Below, piece after piece: positions 1-8,498 of a stretch of 64,000 bases of DNA. The translations under genes were made by a program, and so were the position numbers. Origin of the DNA: Anaerotignum neopropionicum. GTDB taxonomy: Bacteria; Bacillota; Clostridia; Lachnospirales; Anaerotignaceae. Every line of letters starts with the position of its first letter. Position 1 is the stretch's first letter. Where the stretch lies: assembly GCF_001571775.1 (NCBI RefSeq), contig NZ_LRVM01000009.1:1-64000 (forward strand). Direction: 5' to 3'. Below the pieces are notes generated by a model. The model was not told the origin of the DNA. It ran no database searches and saw only the letters and a program-made list of their open reading frames with translations.

Positions 1-1
1 A

Positions 2-52
2 GAATACATTGACCCGTTTACGGGTGAGCAAGTGAGCACAGGCAAGAAGTAA
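2..52 (+). CDS. C-terminal end of an unidentified protein (partial)
   Basis: An open frame enters from the left edge and stops at TAA 50-52, giving a 16-residue tail ending in STGKK. Too little remains to name a family. It is followed at once by a run of short hairpins, an arrangement seen at the ends of IS605/IS1341-type tnpB genes, so a TnpB-like origin is possible but not shown. Confidence 0.3.
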   Translation, partial: EYIDPFTGEQVSTGKK

Positions 53-172
53 ACTGCTTTAGCAGTAGCCAGAGAATAAGAAACGGTTGGCAAACCGTTC
101 AATGCATCTTTAGATGCAAGTTGGTAAAAGCCCCTTCTAGGGGCAGAGCAAACCACCAGCTGAGCTGGTGGT
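53..172 (+). mobile_element. Array of five hairpins, possible right end of an IS605/TnpB-type element
   Basis: Five perfect short stem-loops follow one another: 53-66, 82-99, 103-118, 130-144 and 152-172, the last with a 10-bp stem ACCACCAGCT/AGCTGGTGGT. They begin one base after a stop codon. IS200/IS605 elements carry structured right ends and omega RNAs overlapping the tnpB 3' end, and this layout would fit. The transposase body lies outside the window, so this stays a structural call. From 173 to 350 nothing else was recognised. Confidence 0.4.
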
Positions 173-350
173 GATGATATCCAAGTGTTTTTGTAAGTAG
201 ATAGCAAAACATTCCTTCTTCAACAATATTAATTAATAGTTCCCATCCAATCCATAAAAATGACATAATTTCCTCCGTAAAAATGTTTTAAAATATTTTC
301 CTCATATATCATAGCATGGCAAAAATAGACATACAATCGTAAAAAACCTT

Positions 351-385
351 ATTTCACGACCTAGAAAGGCTATTTCACGACCTAG
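351..385 (+). promoter_or_regulatory. Two direct repeats upstream of agrD, candidate AgrA-type (LytTR) site
   Basis: The 14-mer ATTTCACGACCTAG occurs at 351-364 and again at 372-385, a 21-bp period or two helical turns. LytTR response regulators such as AgrA bind direct repeats with about this spacing. The site is roughly 100 bp before the agrD-like gene. No agrA or agrC is present in the window, so the regulator is inferred. Confidence 0.45.
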
Positions 386-489
386 CCCTAGAATTTGGTA
401 AATTTTGTGATAACATATTTCGTGAAAGGAGGTACAAGCGTACAGAAAAATTAGGTCACTATTAGTCAATATTAAAAGGAGGAAATATC

Positions 490-633
490 ATGAAAAAAAT
501 TAAAGAGTTTTTAACAAGTAGTAGCGTTAAATTGTCAGCACAAATGCTTTGTGCGTCAGCATCCTTTTTTGCAATCATGATGTGCCACGGTAGACTATAT
601 GAACCGAAAGTGCCGGAAAGATTAAAAAGATAA
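490..633 (+). CDS. agrD: AgrD-like cyclic peptide precursor
   Basis: This 47-residue precursor begins at an ATG behind AGGAGGAAATATC. It has a positively charged amphipathic N-terminus (MKKIKEFLT), a central part with cysteines at residues 21 and 32, and a charged tail YEPKVPERLKR. That tail matches the P-x-x-P-E-x-L-K pattern of AgrD proteins, whose leader and tail are removed while a cysteine thiolactone ring forms. Cys32 followed by HGRLY is a plausible ring region, although the ring boundaries are unknown. A shortened agrB lies 2.2 kb downstream instead of adjacent, with a secreted protease and another gene in between. agrC and agrA are not seen. The call rests on size and tail motif. Confidence 0.75.
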   Translation: MKKIKEFLTSSSVKLSAQMLCASASFFAIMMCHGRLYEPKVPERLKR

Positions 634-969
634 GTAATTAAGAGATTTGTAAAACATTGCCTGAATGAGAAATGGGGTAAGTTGATGATTTTTGTAATTG
701 CTATTGATAACTTTTAAATTAGTAATGCAACAATGTACTGAAAAAGTTGAATTGTGTGAAAATCAGAAAAATGGGAGGTGCATAAAAATATCCTGCATGA
801 AAAATCAGAGAGCGTGCCGGACAACACAAAATCTGTTTCAAACAGGATACTTACTATTATAGTATAAAAGGGATATGTAACTTTGGCAATCTAATTTGAT
901 GTTTATTTTGTTTAATGCTTTCAACATAAATAGTATATTTATTTAGGTTATTATAGGAGGAATGATATA
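634..969. other. Intergenic stretch with no recognised gene
   Basis: This 336-bp AT-rich gap separates agrD from the secreted protease gene. No ORF with a family signature was found. A strong ribosome binding site, AGGAGG at 956-961, closes it and serves the next gene. A Shine-Dalgarno-like GGGAGGTG near 774 has no convincing ORF after it. Confidence 0.4.
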
Positions 970-2139
970 ATGAAAAAAGTATTTACGTTTGTATTATCTG
1001 CACTTATGTTATGCTCTTTTACCGCCCCTGTTTATGCAAGTTCAAGTAATGGCGGGCTAACAGCTGACGAAATTAATGAAGCACTACACGAGTATGGAAC
1101 TAACTCAATAGAATTTGCAATGAATCATGCATCTGACTACGGTTTGCCTGAAGACTGCTCTGATTTGTATTTTGGCACTCCCTTCTATCTTTATAATGAT
1201 ACCGAGGAAGGGTCTGGCACTATTTTAAATAAAGAAATTATCTATTTCCCAATCGTTTCTGATAACGAAGTTGTGACAATATTAACGATTGGAAAAACTG
1301 GTGAAGGAACATTATTTAGTAATATTGGAGAATCGTTCAGCGAAATGTTAAATGAAAAATCAGATGAGCCTTATATTATTGTTGGTGATGGTGAATCTCT
1401 TTGGACAGAAGAAATCTCTGATAAACAAACAAAAAACTTTGAATTATCTGATTCTGAATTGTCTAATAATAAAATGAGTGTTAATTTACAGGCCTCAGTT
1501 TTAGAAGATTCCTCCACACTTGAGGGTTTAGATTACATAGATTCAGAAAGTATTTTAGAACCCACCATTCAAATTGCAGATTTGCTAAATGAAACAAACA
1601 TTGAAAATTCATTAATTCAAGCAAGAAGCGTAAGTTCAAGTGGCGGACGGCTTTCTAAATTTCCAATCGTTGGGCAACCTACAGGTGATACTTGTGCTTC
1701 AGCAAGCATTTTGGCTATTGCAAGGTATTTAGAGCCAAGAACATTTAAAAATTGGACAGTTGAAGAAGTACATAGGATTAGCGGTAAATCAACAGATGAA
1801 GGGCTATCATTAGATGAAGCTGCTGATGTATTAGATACTATTGTTAATGAAGAGGGCAGCGGAAATTATACTATTTCTACTGATGGAAGACTTACAACAT
1901 CAGAAATCGTTAATACAATTTATGACAATGAATTACCAGCTATTGCTGGCTATAAATATAACAAAAAGGGACATATGATTGATTTGTGCGGTTTTTCAAG
2001 AACAGATAAACATTTTTCTGCAGAATTCATGGATCCCGATTCCCAAGAATTCGTGTATTCTACGGCCGCAGATTATAGGTATGCTATTGTTTTTAATGGA
2101 CACACATTTACGTGGTACCAAACTATAACTATGGAGTAA
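970..2139 (+). CDS. Secreted papain-like (C39-like) cysteine peptidase
   Basis: The 389-residue protein starts with a signal peptide (basic start, hydrophobic core, VYAS near residue 24), so it is exported. Residues 30-220 form an acidic region resembling a propeptide. The C-terminal domain, about 228-385, carries the papain-fold triad pattern: Cys242 in GDTCASASI, His335 in KGHMIDLC and Asp355 in MDPDSQE. Family members of the peptidase_C39_2/staphopain type cut peptides or act as bacteriocin-like or virulence proteases. It lies between agrD and agrB-like genes, so quorum control is possible. A separate 161-residue anchored protein follows 4 bp later and may be its partner. Substrate is unknown. 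Confidence 0.65.
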   Translation: MKKVFTFVLSALMLCSFTAPVYASSSNGGLTADEINEALHEYGTNSIEFAMNHASDYGLPEDCSDLYFGTPFYLYNDTEEGSGTILNKEIIYFPIVSDNEVVTILTIGKTGEGTLFSNIGESFSEMLNEKSDEPYIIVGDGESLWTEEISDKQTKNFELSDSELSNNKMSVNLQASVLEDSSTLEGLDYIDSESILEPTIQIADLLNETNIENSLIQARSVSSSGGRLSKFPIVGQPTGDTCASASILAIARYLEPRTFKNWTVEEVHRISGKSTDEGLSLDEAADVLDTIVNEEGSGNYTISTDGRLTTSEIVNTIYDNELPAIAGYKYNKKGHMIDLCGFSRTDKHFSAEFMDPDSQEFVYSTAADYRYAIVFNGHTFTWYQTITME

Positions 2140-2143
2140 TTTA

Positions 2144-2629
2144 ATGAAAAAATTAAAAGCTATAATTGGGTGTTTAATTCTTGTATGCGTATTTCTGTTT
2201 AGCTATTTTACAACACATTACCAACGGATACAGGGTCTAGATAACTTTCCTAGAACAGACGTAACGGTTTATATTTATGAAGCAAGCCTGGGGCCCATTG
2301 GAGAAGATCATATACAAATTGATCAGGCAGATTATGAATCTTTTTTGCAAATAATATCTTCTGTTAAATATATGAATCCCAAGCTTGACCCCGGCTCACC
2401 AGAGAACCTAATTTATGGTTCCAGTGATTATGAGTTAGAAATAAATCATAAAAAAGATAATAGTAAAACCTTATTTCATATTAGCGACTATGAATTGCGT
2501 CCTAATCAGCGCGCAATATATTGTTCTGATTGGGGCGAGGTGATTACTGCATATGTTAAGGACGACGTTTATAAAGAATATGAACGTTTAGCAAAGAAGT
2601 ATATTAAAGATTCTAAAGACGAATCATGA
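2144..2629 (+). CDS. Hypothetical membrane-anchored protein
   Basis: This 161-residue protein has one N-terminal hydrophobic helix (residues about 5-24) and an extracytoplasmic domain rich in Asp, Tyr and Glu. No known family was recognised. The start codon is 4 bp after the protease stop, so the two are almost certainly co-transcribed. Such small anchored neighbours of secreted proteases can be inhibitors or immunity proteins, but that is speculation. A strong hairpin follows at 2649. Confidence 0.5.
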   Translation: MKKLKAIIGCLILVCVFLFSYFTTHYQRIQGLDNFPRTDVTVYIYEASLGPIGEDHIQIDQADYESFLQIISSVKYMNPKLDPGSPENLIYGSSDYELEINHKKDNSKTLFHISDYELRPNQRAIYCSDWGEVITAYVKDDVYKEYERLAKKYIKDSKDES

Positions 2630-2648
2630 TTCTCTTTGTTAATAATTG

Positions 2649-2676
2649 GGGTGGGGTTGATTTATCAATCTCACCC
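2649..2676 (+). terminator. Hairpin terminator after the protease operon
   Basis: GGGTGGGGTTGAT pairs with ATCAATCTCACCC (13 bp, two G-U pairs, tiny loop) and is followed by TTTAAAATTT. It sits 20 bp after the stop of the 161-residue gene. Confidence 0.6.
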
Positions 2677-2895
2677 TTTAAAATTTGACCTGATGACAAA
2701 GTGGCTCTTAAACCTTTTCTTATGGTATAAAGTCGGAGCCAAGACTTCCGAGGAAACTTCAAGGATACAAAACACCAAGTCTGACCTCTCAACCCAAGAC
2801 CTAAAAACGCCGTTGACCAGTTCCCTACAACGACCAAAGGCATAAAACATCAATGTTAAGCTGCCAGATTCAGCGAAAAAACTGCGTAAATTCTA

Positions 2896-3408
2896 ATGTT
2901 TACGAAACAGATGGAAAAACTTGCGGATGTACTGATTAAAAATGATATGACTAAAGGCCAAAACAAAGAAGTCATTGTTTATGGACTTTCCGTTGGAACA
3001 GAGTTAGCTTTTAATATCATTACAACAGTAGTGTTAGGTATTATGTTCGGATTGGTATTGGAAAGCCTTGTATTTCTGGGATCTTTCTCTTTTATTCGTA
3101 CATATGCAGGTGGGTATCACTGCAAAAAGGCAATAAATTGCTATTTGATGTCAAGTGGAGTTATCATTTTGGTGTTAGGTGTAATAAAGTTTACACCCGA
3201 AGGGTACATGCTTTTTTTAGGTGTTGCTATGTTACTTATAGCTATACCGGTTCTTCTGAAACTTGCCCCTGCGGAAACACCTAGTACTGAACCCGAGGAT
3301 GTGGAAATTGGAACATTGAACTTTATGGTTGCAACTGGTTTGATTGTAGTAGATACATCTGATCATGATAGGATGCATCAATTTAGTAACCACAGATTTC
3401 ACCGTTAA
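2896..3408 (+). pseudogene. agrB: AgrB-like peptide-processing membrane protease, C-terminally altered
   Basis: AgrB is a membrane cysteine endopeptidase that trims AgrD and forms the thiolactone. The sequence keeps the catalytic pair His75 (AGGYH) and Cys82, with the same 7-residue spacing as His77/Cys84 of the staphylococcal enzyme, and hydrophobic segments at about 40-68, 84-98 and 105-123. Family members usually run to about 190-210 residues and end with more membrane segments. Here the tail after about residue 140 reads as unrelated soluble sequence ending at residue 170, so the 3' part has probably been replaced. No Shine-Dalgarno precedes the ATG. Just upstream, a 14-codon tail ending KLRKF resembles an AgrD C-terminus and may be a relic. 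Probably inactive. Confidence 0.65.
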
Positions 3409-3660
3409 TAAATTCTGCAATATTACTTTTGTTCCCTTGCTCATTTAAATTCTCCCTTCTTGTAAACTTCACAAAAAGCCTGCCTGAAGCACCTTTTAAT
3501 TCAACCCTTAAACACCAAAAAATAAGAAAACAGCTAATTCATAGGCAAAATTAACAGTTGTATTATACAATTAAATTTTGATAGCATAAGATTGAAGAGT
3601 ATTAATATTTTGAGAACATTACACTTGAATCACAAATGTTAGAGGGGAGTTGGTCGTGCC

Positions 3661-4497
3661 ATGCTTACAAAAGAATCAATTCAGAACTATACGAATTATA
3701 GCCGAGTACTAATTCGAGGTGTTGATTTTATATATATTCAACCACATTTAGAACTTAGAAATTTTATTTCCAATTACACGATCACTTATCCGAGTAACGG
3801 TATGATGTCAGATAATTACTCCGTTTTACCACACGGGAGCGCTACACTTGTTCTATCATGTAATGATAGCCACATCCACGGCAAATTGTTTGGCCCCATC
3901 ACAAAACCTTCATATGTTGGCAAATCAGGCAATAATTTCAAACTCTTGTTTATTGTAGAGTTTCAACCAGCGGGTTATTATGCCTTTAGCGGAATGCCAC
4001 AAAAAGAAATAACAGATTTTGTTATTGACTTTGAAAATGTTAATCCCGCAATGAACCGACTGATGGCAAATGAACTGGAAATGTCGTTAAATATCCATAA
4101 CCTAATTAATAAAATAGACAGGCTCTTTCTGGCTCACCTGAAAGGTACATTTTATCGCCGGGAATTTTCACAAGCAAATAATTTGATTATAAATAGCGGA
4201 GGGTGTCTTTCAGTAAAAGAGCTTTCACACAATGTTTTTTATAGCGAACGCCATTTAGGACGACTTTTTGACGAATACTTGGGCGTGAGTATAAAATCGT
4301 TCTCTCGCCTTGTACGTGTAAACAAGTCTATACGGCTTTTACAGCAACACAACTATGGCTTAACACAGGTTTTTATGGAAACAGGATTTTATGATATGCC
4401 TCACTTCATCCATGATTTTAAGGCAATTTGCGGTATCACTCCGCAGGCGTATCGGGATAATATGTCCGATTTTTACAGCGAGATAGCCAAATTCTAA
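3661..4497 (+). CDS. AraC-family transcriptional regulator
   Basis: This 278-residue protein has an N-terminal sensing domain (about 1-150, DUF6597-like) and a C-terminal AraC double helix-turn-helix (about 180-270), ending in the usual signature around GFYDMPHFIHDFKAICGITP followed by QAYR. It starts at ATG 3661, with GAGGGGAG about 10 bp upstream. It is followed after 35 bp by a VOC-fold gene, so it probably controls that neighbour. The pair forms the first unit in the row of gene cassettes ending in a common boundary element. Confidence 0.75.
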   Translation: MLTKESIQNYTNYSRVLIRGVDFIYIQPHLELRNFISNYTITYPSNGMMSDNYSVLPHGSATLVLSCNDSHIHGKLFGPITKPSYVGKSGNNFKLLFIVEFQPAGYYAFSGMPQKEITDFVIDFENVNPAMNRLMANELEMSLNIHNLINKIDRLFLAHLKGTFYRREFSQANNLIINSGGCLSVKELSHNVFYSERHLGRLFDEYLGVSIKSFSRLVRVNKSIRLLQQHNYGLTQVFMETGFYDMPHFIHDFKAICGITPQAYRDNMSDFYSEIAKF

Positions 4498-4532
4498 TAT
4501 ATCATTAAGTAAAACGAATGAGGAGTGATAGT

Positions 4533-4988
4533 ATGCAATATCAAGGCACTTTGATTGCCGTATCTGATATGGAGAAGGCAAAGCATTTTTATGAAACTGT
4601 AATGGAACAAAAGATCATGATGGATTTGGGGGTACATGTCTCTTTTGAAAGGGGACTTTCTCTGCAATCCAATTACGCTGAACTTGTTGGAGCAGATTTA
4701 CCCTGCAAGGCACAGCCAAACAACTTTCAGCTTTATTTTGAAGTGGAAGATTTAGATTATTGGCAAGATAAAATTAGCGACACAGAAGGAATTGAATTTA
4801 TACATAAGGCTAAAGAATATCCGTGGGGGCAACGTGTTATAAGGTTTTATGACTATGACAAATTTATAATTGAAGTGGCCGAAAGCATGGCAAGTGTAGC
4901 AAAACGTTTTTTAGCACAAGGACTTAGCATTGAGGAAACTGCAGAGAGAACCATGTTCCCAGTAGAATTTGTAAAAAGTCTTATGTAA
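4533..4988 (+). CDS. VOC-superfamily protein (glyoxalase/bleomycin-resistance fold)
   Basis: The 151-residue product has the beta-alpha-beta-beta-beta repeats of the vicinal oxygen chelate fold, from QGTLIAVSDMEKAKHFYE at the N-terminus to the VIRFYDYDKFIIEVAES strand near residue 110. The last 35 residues form a helical extension (LSIEETAERTMFP) resembling a small helix-turn-helix. The start at 4533 is preferred because GAGGAG lies 8-12 bp before it. These proteins bind metals or sequester small molecules. The ligand cannot be told. Confidence 0.7.
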   Translation: MQYQGTLIAVSDMEKAKHFYETVMEQKIMMDLGVHVSFERGLSLQSNYAELVGADLPCKAQPNNFQLYFEVEDLDYWQDKISDTEGIEFIHKAKEYPWGQRVIRFYDYDKFIIEVAESMASVAKRFLAQGLSIEETAERTMFPVEFVKSLM

Positions 4989-5100
4989 AAATTGCTAGGC
5001 CTGGGCTATGAAAAAAGCTGTACCGATCTTGCATTTTTATTTCAACTAAACATATTGACCATTTTATCGCATCACTTACTGCTGATTGAGGTGATGGATA

Positions 5101-5130
5101 TGAAAGGGCAAGCAACTGCTTGCCCTTTCA
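5101..5130 (+). terminator. Perfect hairpin closing the AraC/VOC unit
   Basis: TGAAAGGGCAAGCA pairs perfectly with TGCTTGCCCTTTCA. It lies 112 bp after the VOC gene and 18 bp before boundary element 1. Confidence 0.6.
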
Positions 5131-5147
5131 CTGTTACATATCTAAAA

Positions 5148-5179
5148 TCGTCCAGAGCATCCTTGCAAAAGGGCGGTGG
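5148..5179 (+). repeat. Boundary element, copy 1
   Basis: The core reads GTCCAGAGCATCCTTGCA then AAAGGGCGGTGG. Near copies at 5920, 6467 and 8328 and a degraded one near 10811 each follow a unit-specific hairpin. Confidence 0.7.
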
Positions 5180-5254
5180 ACAACACACTTGGTAAATTGT
5201 ATAATAAATATATGAAATAATCGTAAATCAAAATTTAAAGAGGCGGTGTTGTCC

Positions 5255-5794
5255 GTGAAAAGGTATATTGCCTTATTAAGGGGAATAAATGTAAGCGGAA
5301 AAAATAAGATATCCATGTCTAAATTAAAAGAGTATTTTTTAGAACTTGGCTTTGCCGATGTTATTACATATCTCAATAGTGGAAATGTTATCTTTTCCAG
5401 TGTTATTGATGATAAAAATAATCTTTCAAATAAAATAATGTTAATGATAAAAGACAAGTTTGATTTAGCAATTCCGGTTTTTATTGTTTTACAAGAGGAA
5501 TTAGCGGAAATTTTAAATAATACTCCTGATTGGTGGGGAGATGACAATAAAGAAATATACGATAATTTGATTTTCCTTATGCCTCCCTTATCTTATGAGG
5601 AGTTTTGTGATGCAATCGGCAACCCTAAAGACGAATACGAAAAAGTTTGGAATTATAAAAATGCTGTTTTCTGGTCATTTGGTCGAAAGGATTATAAAAA
5701 GACAAATTGGTGGTCTAAGACTGCAAACTCAAAGATAAGTAGCAAGATTACAATACGCACTGCAAATACAGTAAGAAAAATAGCCACCTTGTGA
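5255..5794 (+). CDS. DUF1697 family protein
   Basis: The 179-residue protein opens with KRYIALLRGINVSGKNKISM, the hallmark start of DUF1697, and ends with the conserved ITIRTANTVRKIATL. The function of this family is unknown. GTG 5255 is chosen because family members start at this residue and AGAGGCGG lies 8 bp upstream. Longer starts at GTG 5246 overlap that site. It is alone between two boundary elements, forming its own cassette. Confidence 0.8.
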   Translation: MKRYIALLRGINVSGKNKISMSKLKEYFLELGFADVITYLNSGNVIFSSVIDDKNNLSNKIMLMIKDKFDLAIPVFIVLQEELAEILNNTPDWWGDDNKEIYDNLIFLMPPLSYEEFCDAIGNPKDEYEKVWNYKNAVFWSFGRKDYKKTNWWSKTANSKISSKITIRTANTVRKIATL

Positions 5795-5867
5795 TTATAG
5801 CAACGTGGATAAATGAATACTACTTTTACCAATTCCTGTTTACAGAATGTCCGATAATTATACAATT

Positions 5868-5899
5868 GAGCCAATGTACTTTCACTAGTGCATTGGCTC
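5868..5899 (+). terminator. Hairpin closing the DUF1697 unit
   Basis: GAGCCAATG pairs with CATTGGCTC around a 14-base loop. Boundary element 2 follows about 20 bp later. Confidence 0.5.
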
Positions 5900-5919
5900 A
5901 TATTCATTACATACCCAAA

Positions 5920-5951
5920 ATAATTCAGAGGATCCTTGCATAAGGATGGTG
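5920..5951 (+). repeat. Boundary element, copy 2
   Basis: ATTCAGAGGATCCTTGCATAAGGATGGTG matches copies 1, 3 and 4 over the core ATCCTTGCA-AAGG-GGTG, with several substitutions. Confidence 0.6.
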
Positions 5952-6069
5952 AATAAATTTACTTTTTTAATGCTTCTAGCTGTTTGCATTCGCAGACAGC
6001 TAATTTGAAATATTTTTTATTTGTATGTAACCTTTTGCCATTCCCACTTGTATTATTACAGAAAGACCA

Positions 6070-6306
6070 TTGACAGAAGATGAATTATTAGAAGAGATAA
6101 CAGCCCCTGATGTTCACTATGAAGACAATGGCTCTGTTTGGGTTTATTGGTTCGACCAAAAAATTGATATTACTGATAAATTCGAAAATAATATCTGCTA
6201 TATTAAGCTGGTAAACGATGAAAAAACTTTGTATATGACTGTAAAGTATCAAAATGGCTATGCTACTTCTCCCGATAAATATCTAATGCCTTCTTCGTTT
6301 AACTGA
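6070..6306 (+). CDS. Small hypothetical protein
   Basis: This 78-residue acidic, beta-rich product (VWVYWFDQKIDITDKF) would start at TTG 6070. No good ribosome binding site is visible and the sequence could be the C-terminal part of a longer extracellular protein whose 5' end is lost. No family was recognised. It occupies the third cassette between boundary elements 2 and 3. Confidence 0.4.
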   Translation: MTEDELLEEITAPDVHYEDNGSVWVYWFDQKIDITDKFENNICYIKLVNDEKTLYMTVKYQNGYATSPDKYLMPSSFN

Positions 6307-6398
6307 TGCTATATTAAACATCATATTAGTGGCACGATTATGAGAAAACACCTTAGTGAGCCTAAATTGGCTATACTAAAGCGAATCTTGATAACTAC

Positions 6399-6442
6399 GA
6401 AAGAGGGAAACCTTGCCATCTTTGGCTTGGTTACCCTCTTTC
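6399..6442 (+). terminator. Hairpin closing the third unit
   Basis: GAAAGAGGGAAACC pairs with GGTTACCCTCTTTC (one mismatch), with a small inner stem. Boundary element 3 follows about 25 bp later. Confidence 0.5.
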
Positions 6443-6466
6443 TATTTCACCATCACATCCCGAGTA

Positions 6467-6498
6467 TCGTCCAAAGTATCCTTGCATAAGGGCGGTGG
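6467..6498 (+). repeat. Boundary element, copy 3
   Basis: TCGTCCAAAGTATCCTTGCA followed by TAAGGGCGGTGG differs from copy 1 at only a few bases. Confidence 0.7.
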
Positions 6499-6546
6499 TT
6501 TATTTGACTTACTATCTTTTCCCTCTGCCATAAAAATATCCATATT

Positions 6547-7479
6547 TTAGTTTTCGTACATGACAGCGATATCGTGTATTCTTCGTTTCATTTCTTTGCG
6601 TATATATAACGGCTCTAAACACTCGCATTTATTTCCAAAACTAAGAAGAACATCAAAATAGTAATCATTCTCTATAAAAGGGAAATCAACAATGTAATAC
6701 TCGTCGCCATCTGGAGCAAATTCTTCATAAGCACAATAATCAAGCACCCTATCCATCACAGCTCTATGAATACGGATTTTAATTTTTGTTTCCATTGTTT
6801 CTAAAATATCCTCAAATTCTAAAATCGGTTTCTGATAATCTCGTGGTATAAAAGATTCATCTTTTATTTGTATATTTGATATGCGGGATAGCTTGAATAA
6901 GCGATAATCACTCCTCATATGGCAATAGCCTTGTAAGTACCAATGACTATTTTTCAATACAAGCTGATACGGCTCGACTATTCGTGCAGTTTTATTTCCG
7001 TGGTGAGCTGAATATTGAAAGGTCAGTAGCCTACTTTCCTGTAAGGCTGTTTTGATAATTTCTAAATACGGTTGGATATTCCTGTTACCCATCCAAGGGC
7101 TCAAATCTATATGGATTTGATTTGCCTTTAATTCTATGTCTTTCGCTTTATCGGCAGGGATAAAACTCTTAACTTTTGCTAGGGCATTTACCAATTCATC
7201 CCCTTGTACTGTGTTTGAAAGGCTGGAAAGCCCCATTAAGAGAGCAGAAAGATCAGCAGTGGAAAAAAACTTTTTATCAAGTTTATAGTTTCGCATAATT
7301 TCAAAGCCTCCACCCACTCCCGATGTGGAGTGGACAGGAATACCTGCCATATTAATTGTATCTATATCACGGTAGATTGTGCGAGGTGAAACTTCAAACA
7401 TATCCGCTAACTCCTGTGCACCTATCCGTTTTTTATCCAGAAGTATCATAATCATACTAACTAGTCTGTCTATTTTCAT
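6547..7479 (-). CDS. HTH/WYL-domain transcriptional regulator
   Basis: The 310-residue regulator has an N-terminal HTH_11 helix-turn-helix (KKRIGAQELADMFEVSPRTIYRDIDTI, about 16-42) and a WYL ligand-sensing domain (about 135-215, with SHWYLQGYCHMRSDYRLFKLSRI). The start at 7479 is preferred over the longer frame because AAAGGAG lies just upstream and the family begins MKIDRL. It is divergent from a DJ-1/PfpI gene 106 bp away, which it probably controls. Both belong to the fourth cassette. Confidence 0.8.
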   Translation of the reverse strand: MKIDRLVSMIMILLDKKRIGAQELADMFEVSPRTIYRDIDTINMAGIPVHSTSGVGGGFEIMRNYKLDKKFFSTADLSALLMGLSSLSNTVQGDELVNALAKVKSFIPADKAKDIELKANQIHIDLSPWMGNRNIQPYLEIIKTALQESRLLTFQYSAHHGNKTARIVEPYQLVLKNSHWYLQGYCHMRSDYRLFKLSRISNIQIKDESFIPRDYQKPILEFEDILETMETKIKIRIHRAVMDRVLDYCAYEEFAPDGDEYYIVDFPFIENDYYFDVLLSFGNKCECLEPLYIRKEMKRRIHDIAVMYEN

Positions 7480-7585
7480 CGAACTGATATCTCCTTTTTT
7501 AATTGTTGCCATACTGTTGTCAACAATCATATGATACAATAAAAAAGCAAACAAAACAATATTACACACCAAGTGGAGGAAATTT

Positions 7586-8224
7586 ATGATTACAATCTAT
7601 GTTTATATTCTTGATACTTTAGCCGACTGGGAATTAGGGTATGTTACTTCAGAACTTAATTCCGGTCGATTTTTCAAAAAGGATGCACAGAGTGTATCTC
7701 TAAAAACAGTCAGTTATTCGAAAGACCCAATCCATACAATGGGCGGACTGACAATTGTACCTGATTGCTTGATTGAGGATATGGTTGCAAGTGAAACAAG
7801 TGTACTACTATTGCCGGGCGCAAATACATGGAGCGACCCAAAGCATGGCACTATCATAGAAAAAGCAAGTAAATTCCTTTCTTCTGGTGTCCTTGTGTGT
7901 GCAATCTGCGGAGCCACTGTTGCACTTGCTAATATTGGGGTGTTAGATAATCGTCCACACACCAGTAATGGATCGGGATTTCTTGAAATGTTTTCTCCCT
8001 GTTATAAAGGACAAAGTTTTTATATAGACGATTCGTCTGTGGCGGATCACAACCTTATTACTGCAGGTTCTACTGGAGGCTTATTGTGGGCAAAGCAAAT
8101 CATTGAACATTTAGGCGTGTTTCAATCGGATACATTGGAAGCTTGGTATAACTACTTTAGCACCGGAAAGCCTGAACATTTTTTTGCGCTAATGCAGACT
8201 TTGCCATCTAACAATGAAAATTGA
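7586..8224 (+). CDS. DJ-1/PfpI family protein
   Basis: The 212-residue protein shows the class I glutamine amidotransferase-like fold of DJ-1/PfpI. It has the nucleophile elbow VCAICGATVALA near residue 110, where the Cys is the reactive residue, and LLLPGA at about 73. Members are deglycases, chaperones or stress hydrolases. GTGGAGGAA before ATG 7586 supports the start. It is divergent from the WYL regulator and followed by a strong hairpin. Confidence 0.75.
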   Translation: MITIYVYILDTLADWELGYVTSELNSGRFFKKDAQSVSLKTVSYSKDPIHTMGGLTIVPDCLIEDMVASETSVLLLPGANTWSDPKHGTIIEKASKFLSSGVLVCAICGATVALANIGVLDNRPHTSNGSGFLEMFSPCYKGQSFYIDDSSVADHNLITAGSTGGLLWAKQIIEHLGVFQSDTLEAWYNYFSTGKPEHFFALMQTLPSNNEN

Positions 8225-8265
8225 TATAGCTGTTTCCTAAGCAGAATATCATCCGTATAAAATTG

Positions 8266-8298
8266 AGGACAGCCTTGCTGATAATGCAAGGCTGTCCT
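8266..8298 (+). terminator. Hairpin closing the WYL/DJ-1 unit
   Basis: AGGACAGCCTTGC pairs perfectly with GCAAGGCTGTCCT and is followed by ATTTCTCTTT. Confidence 0.65.
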
Positions 8299-8327
8299 AT
8301 TTCTCTTTAAATATCATATCCCCAATA

Positions 8328-8359
8328 TAGTCCAGAGTATCCTTGCAAAAGGGCGGTGG
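8328..8359 (+). repeat. Boundary element, copy 4
   Basis: TAGTCCAGAGTATCCTTGCA followed by AAAGGGCGGTGG is almost identical to copy 1. Confidence 0.7.
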
Positions 8360-8498
8360 TTTTTCCCTTTCTGTTGTTCATATTTGGTTACTTGAAGATG
8401 TTACTTTACTGTGATAAAATCATACTGCAAATATCTATTAACCAAGCCCTATTAAGGCTTATTACTATCTATTGAGATAAAGACAGGAGTGAGAAGTT

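Noticed and set aside
2613-2853. Small frames on both strands between the anchored protein and agrB
   Set aside because: No family signature and mutually overlapping. The region holds a terminator and probable insertion debris.
3232-3444. 70-residue minus-strand frame overlapping the AgrB tail
   Set aside because: It has a Shine-Dalgarno-like start, but the product shows no family and most of it is antisense to agrB. At best it is the start of a lost gene.
5148-8359. Integron attC sites
   Set aside because: The repeated boundary element lacks the RYYYAAC/GTTRRRY core pairs and no integrase gene is present, so integron identity is not claimed.
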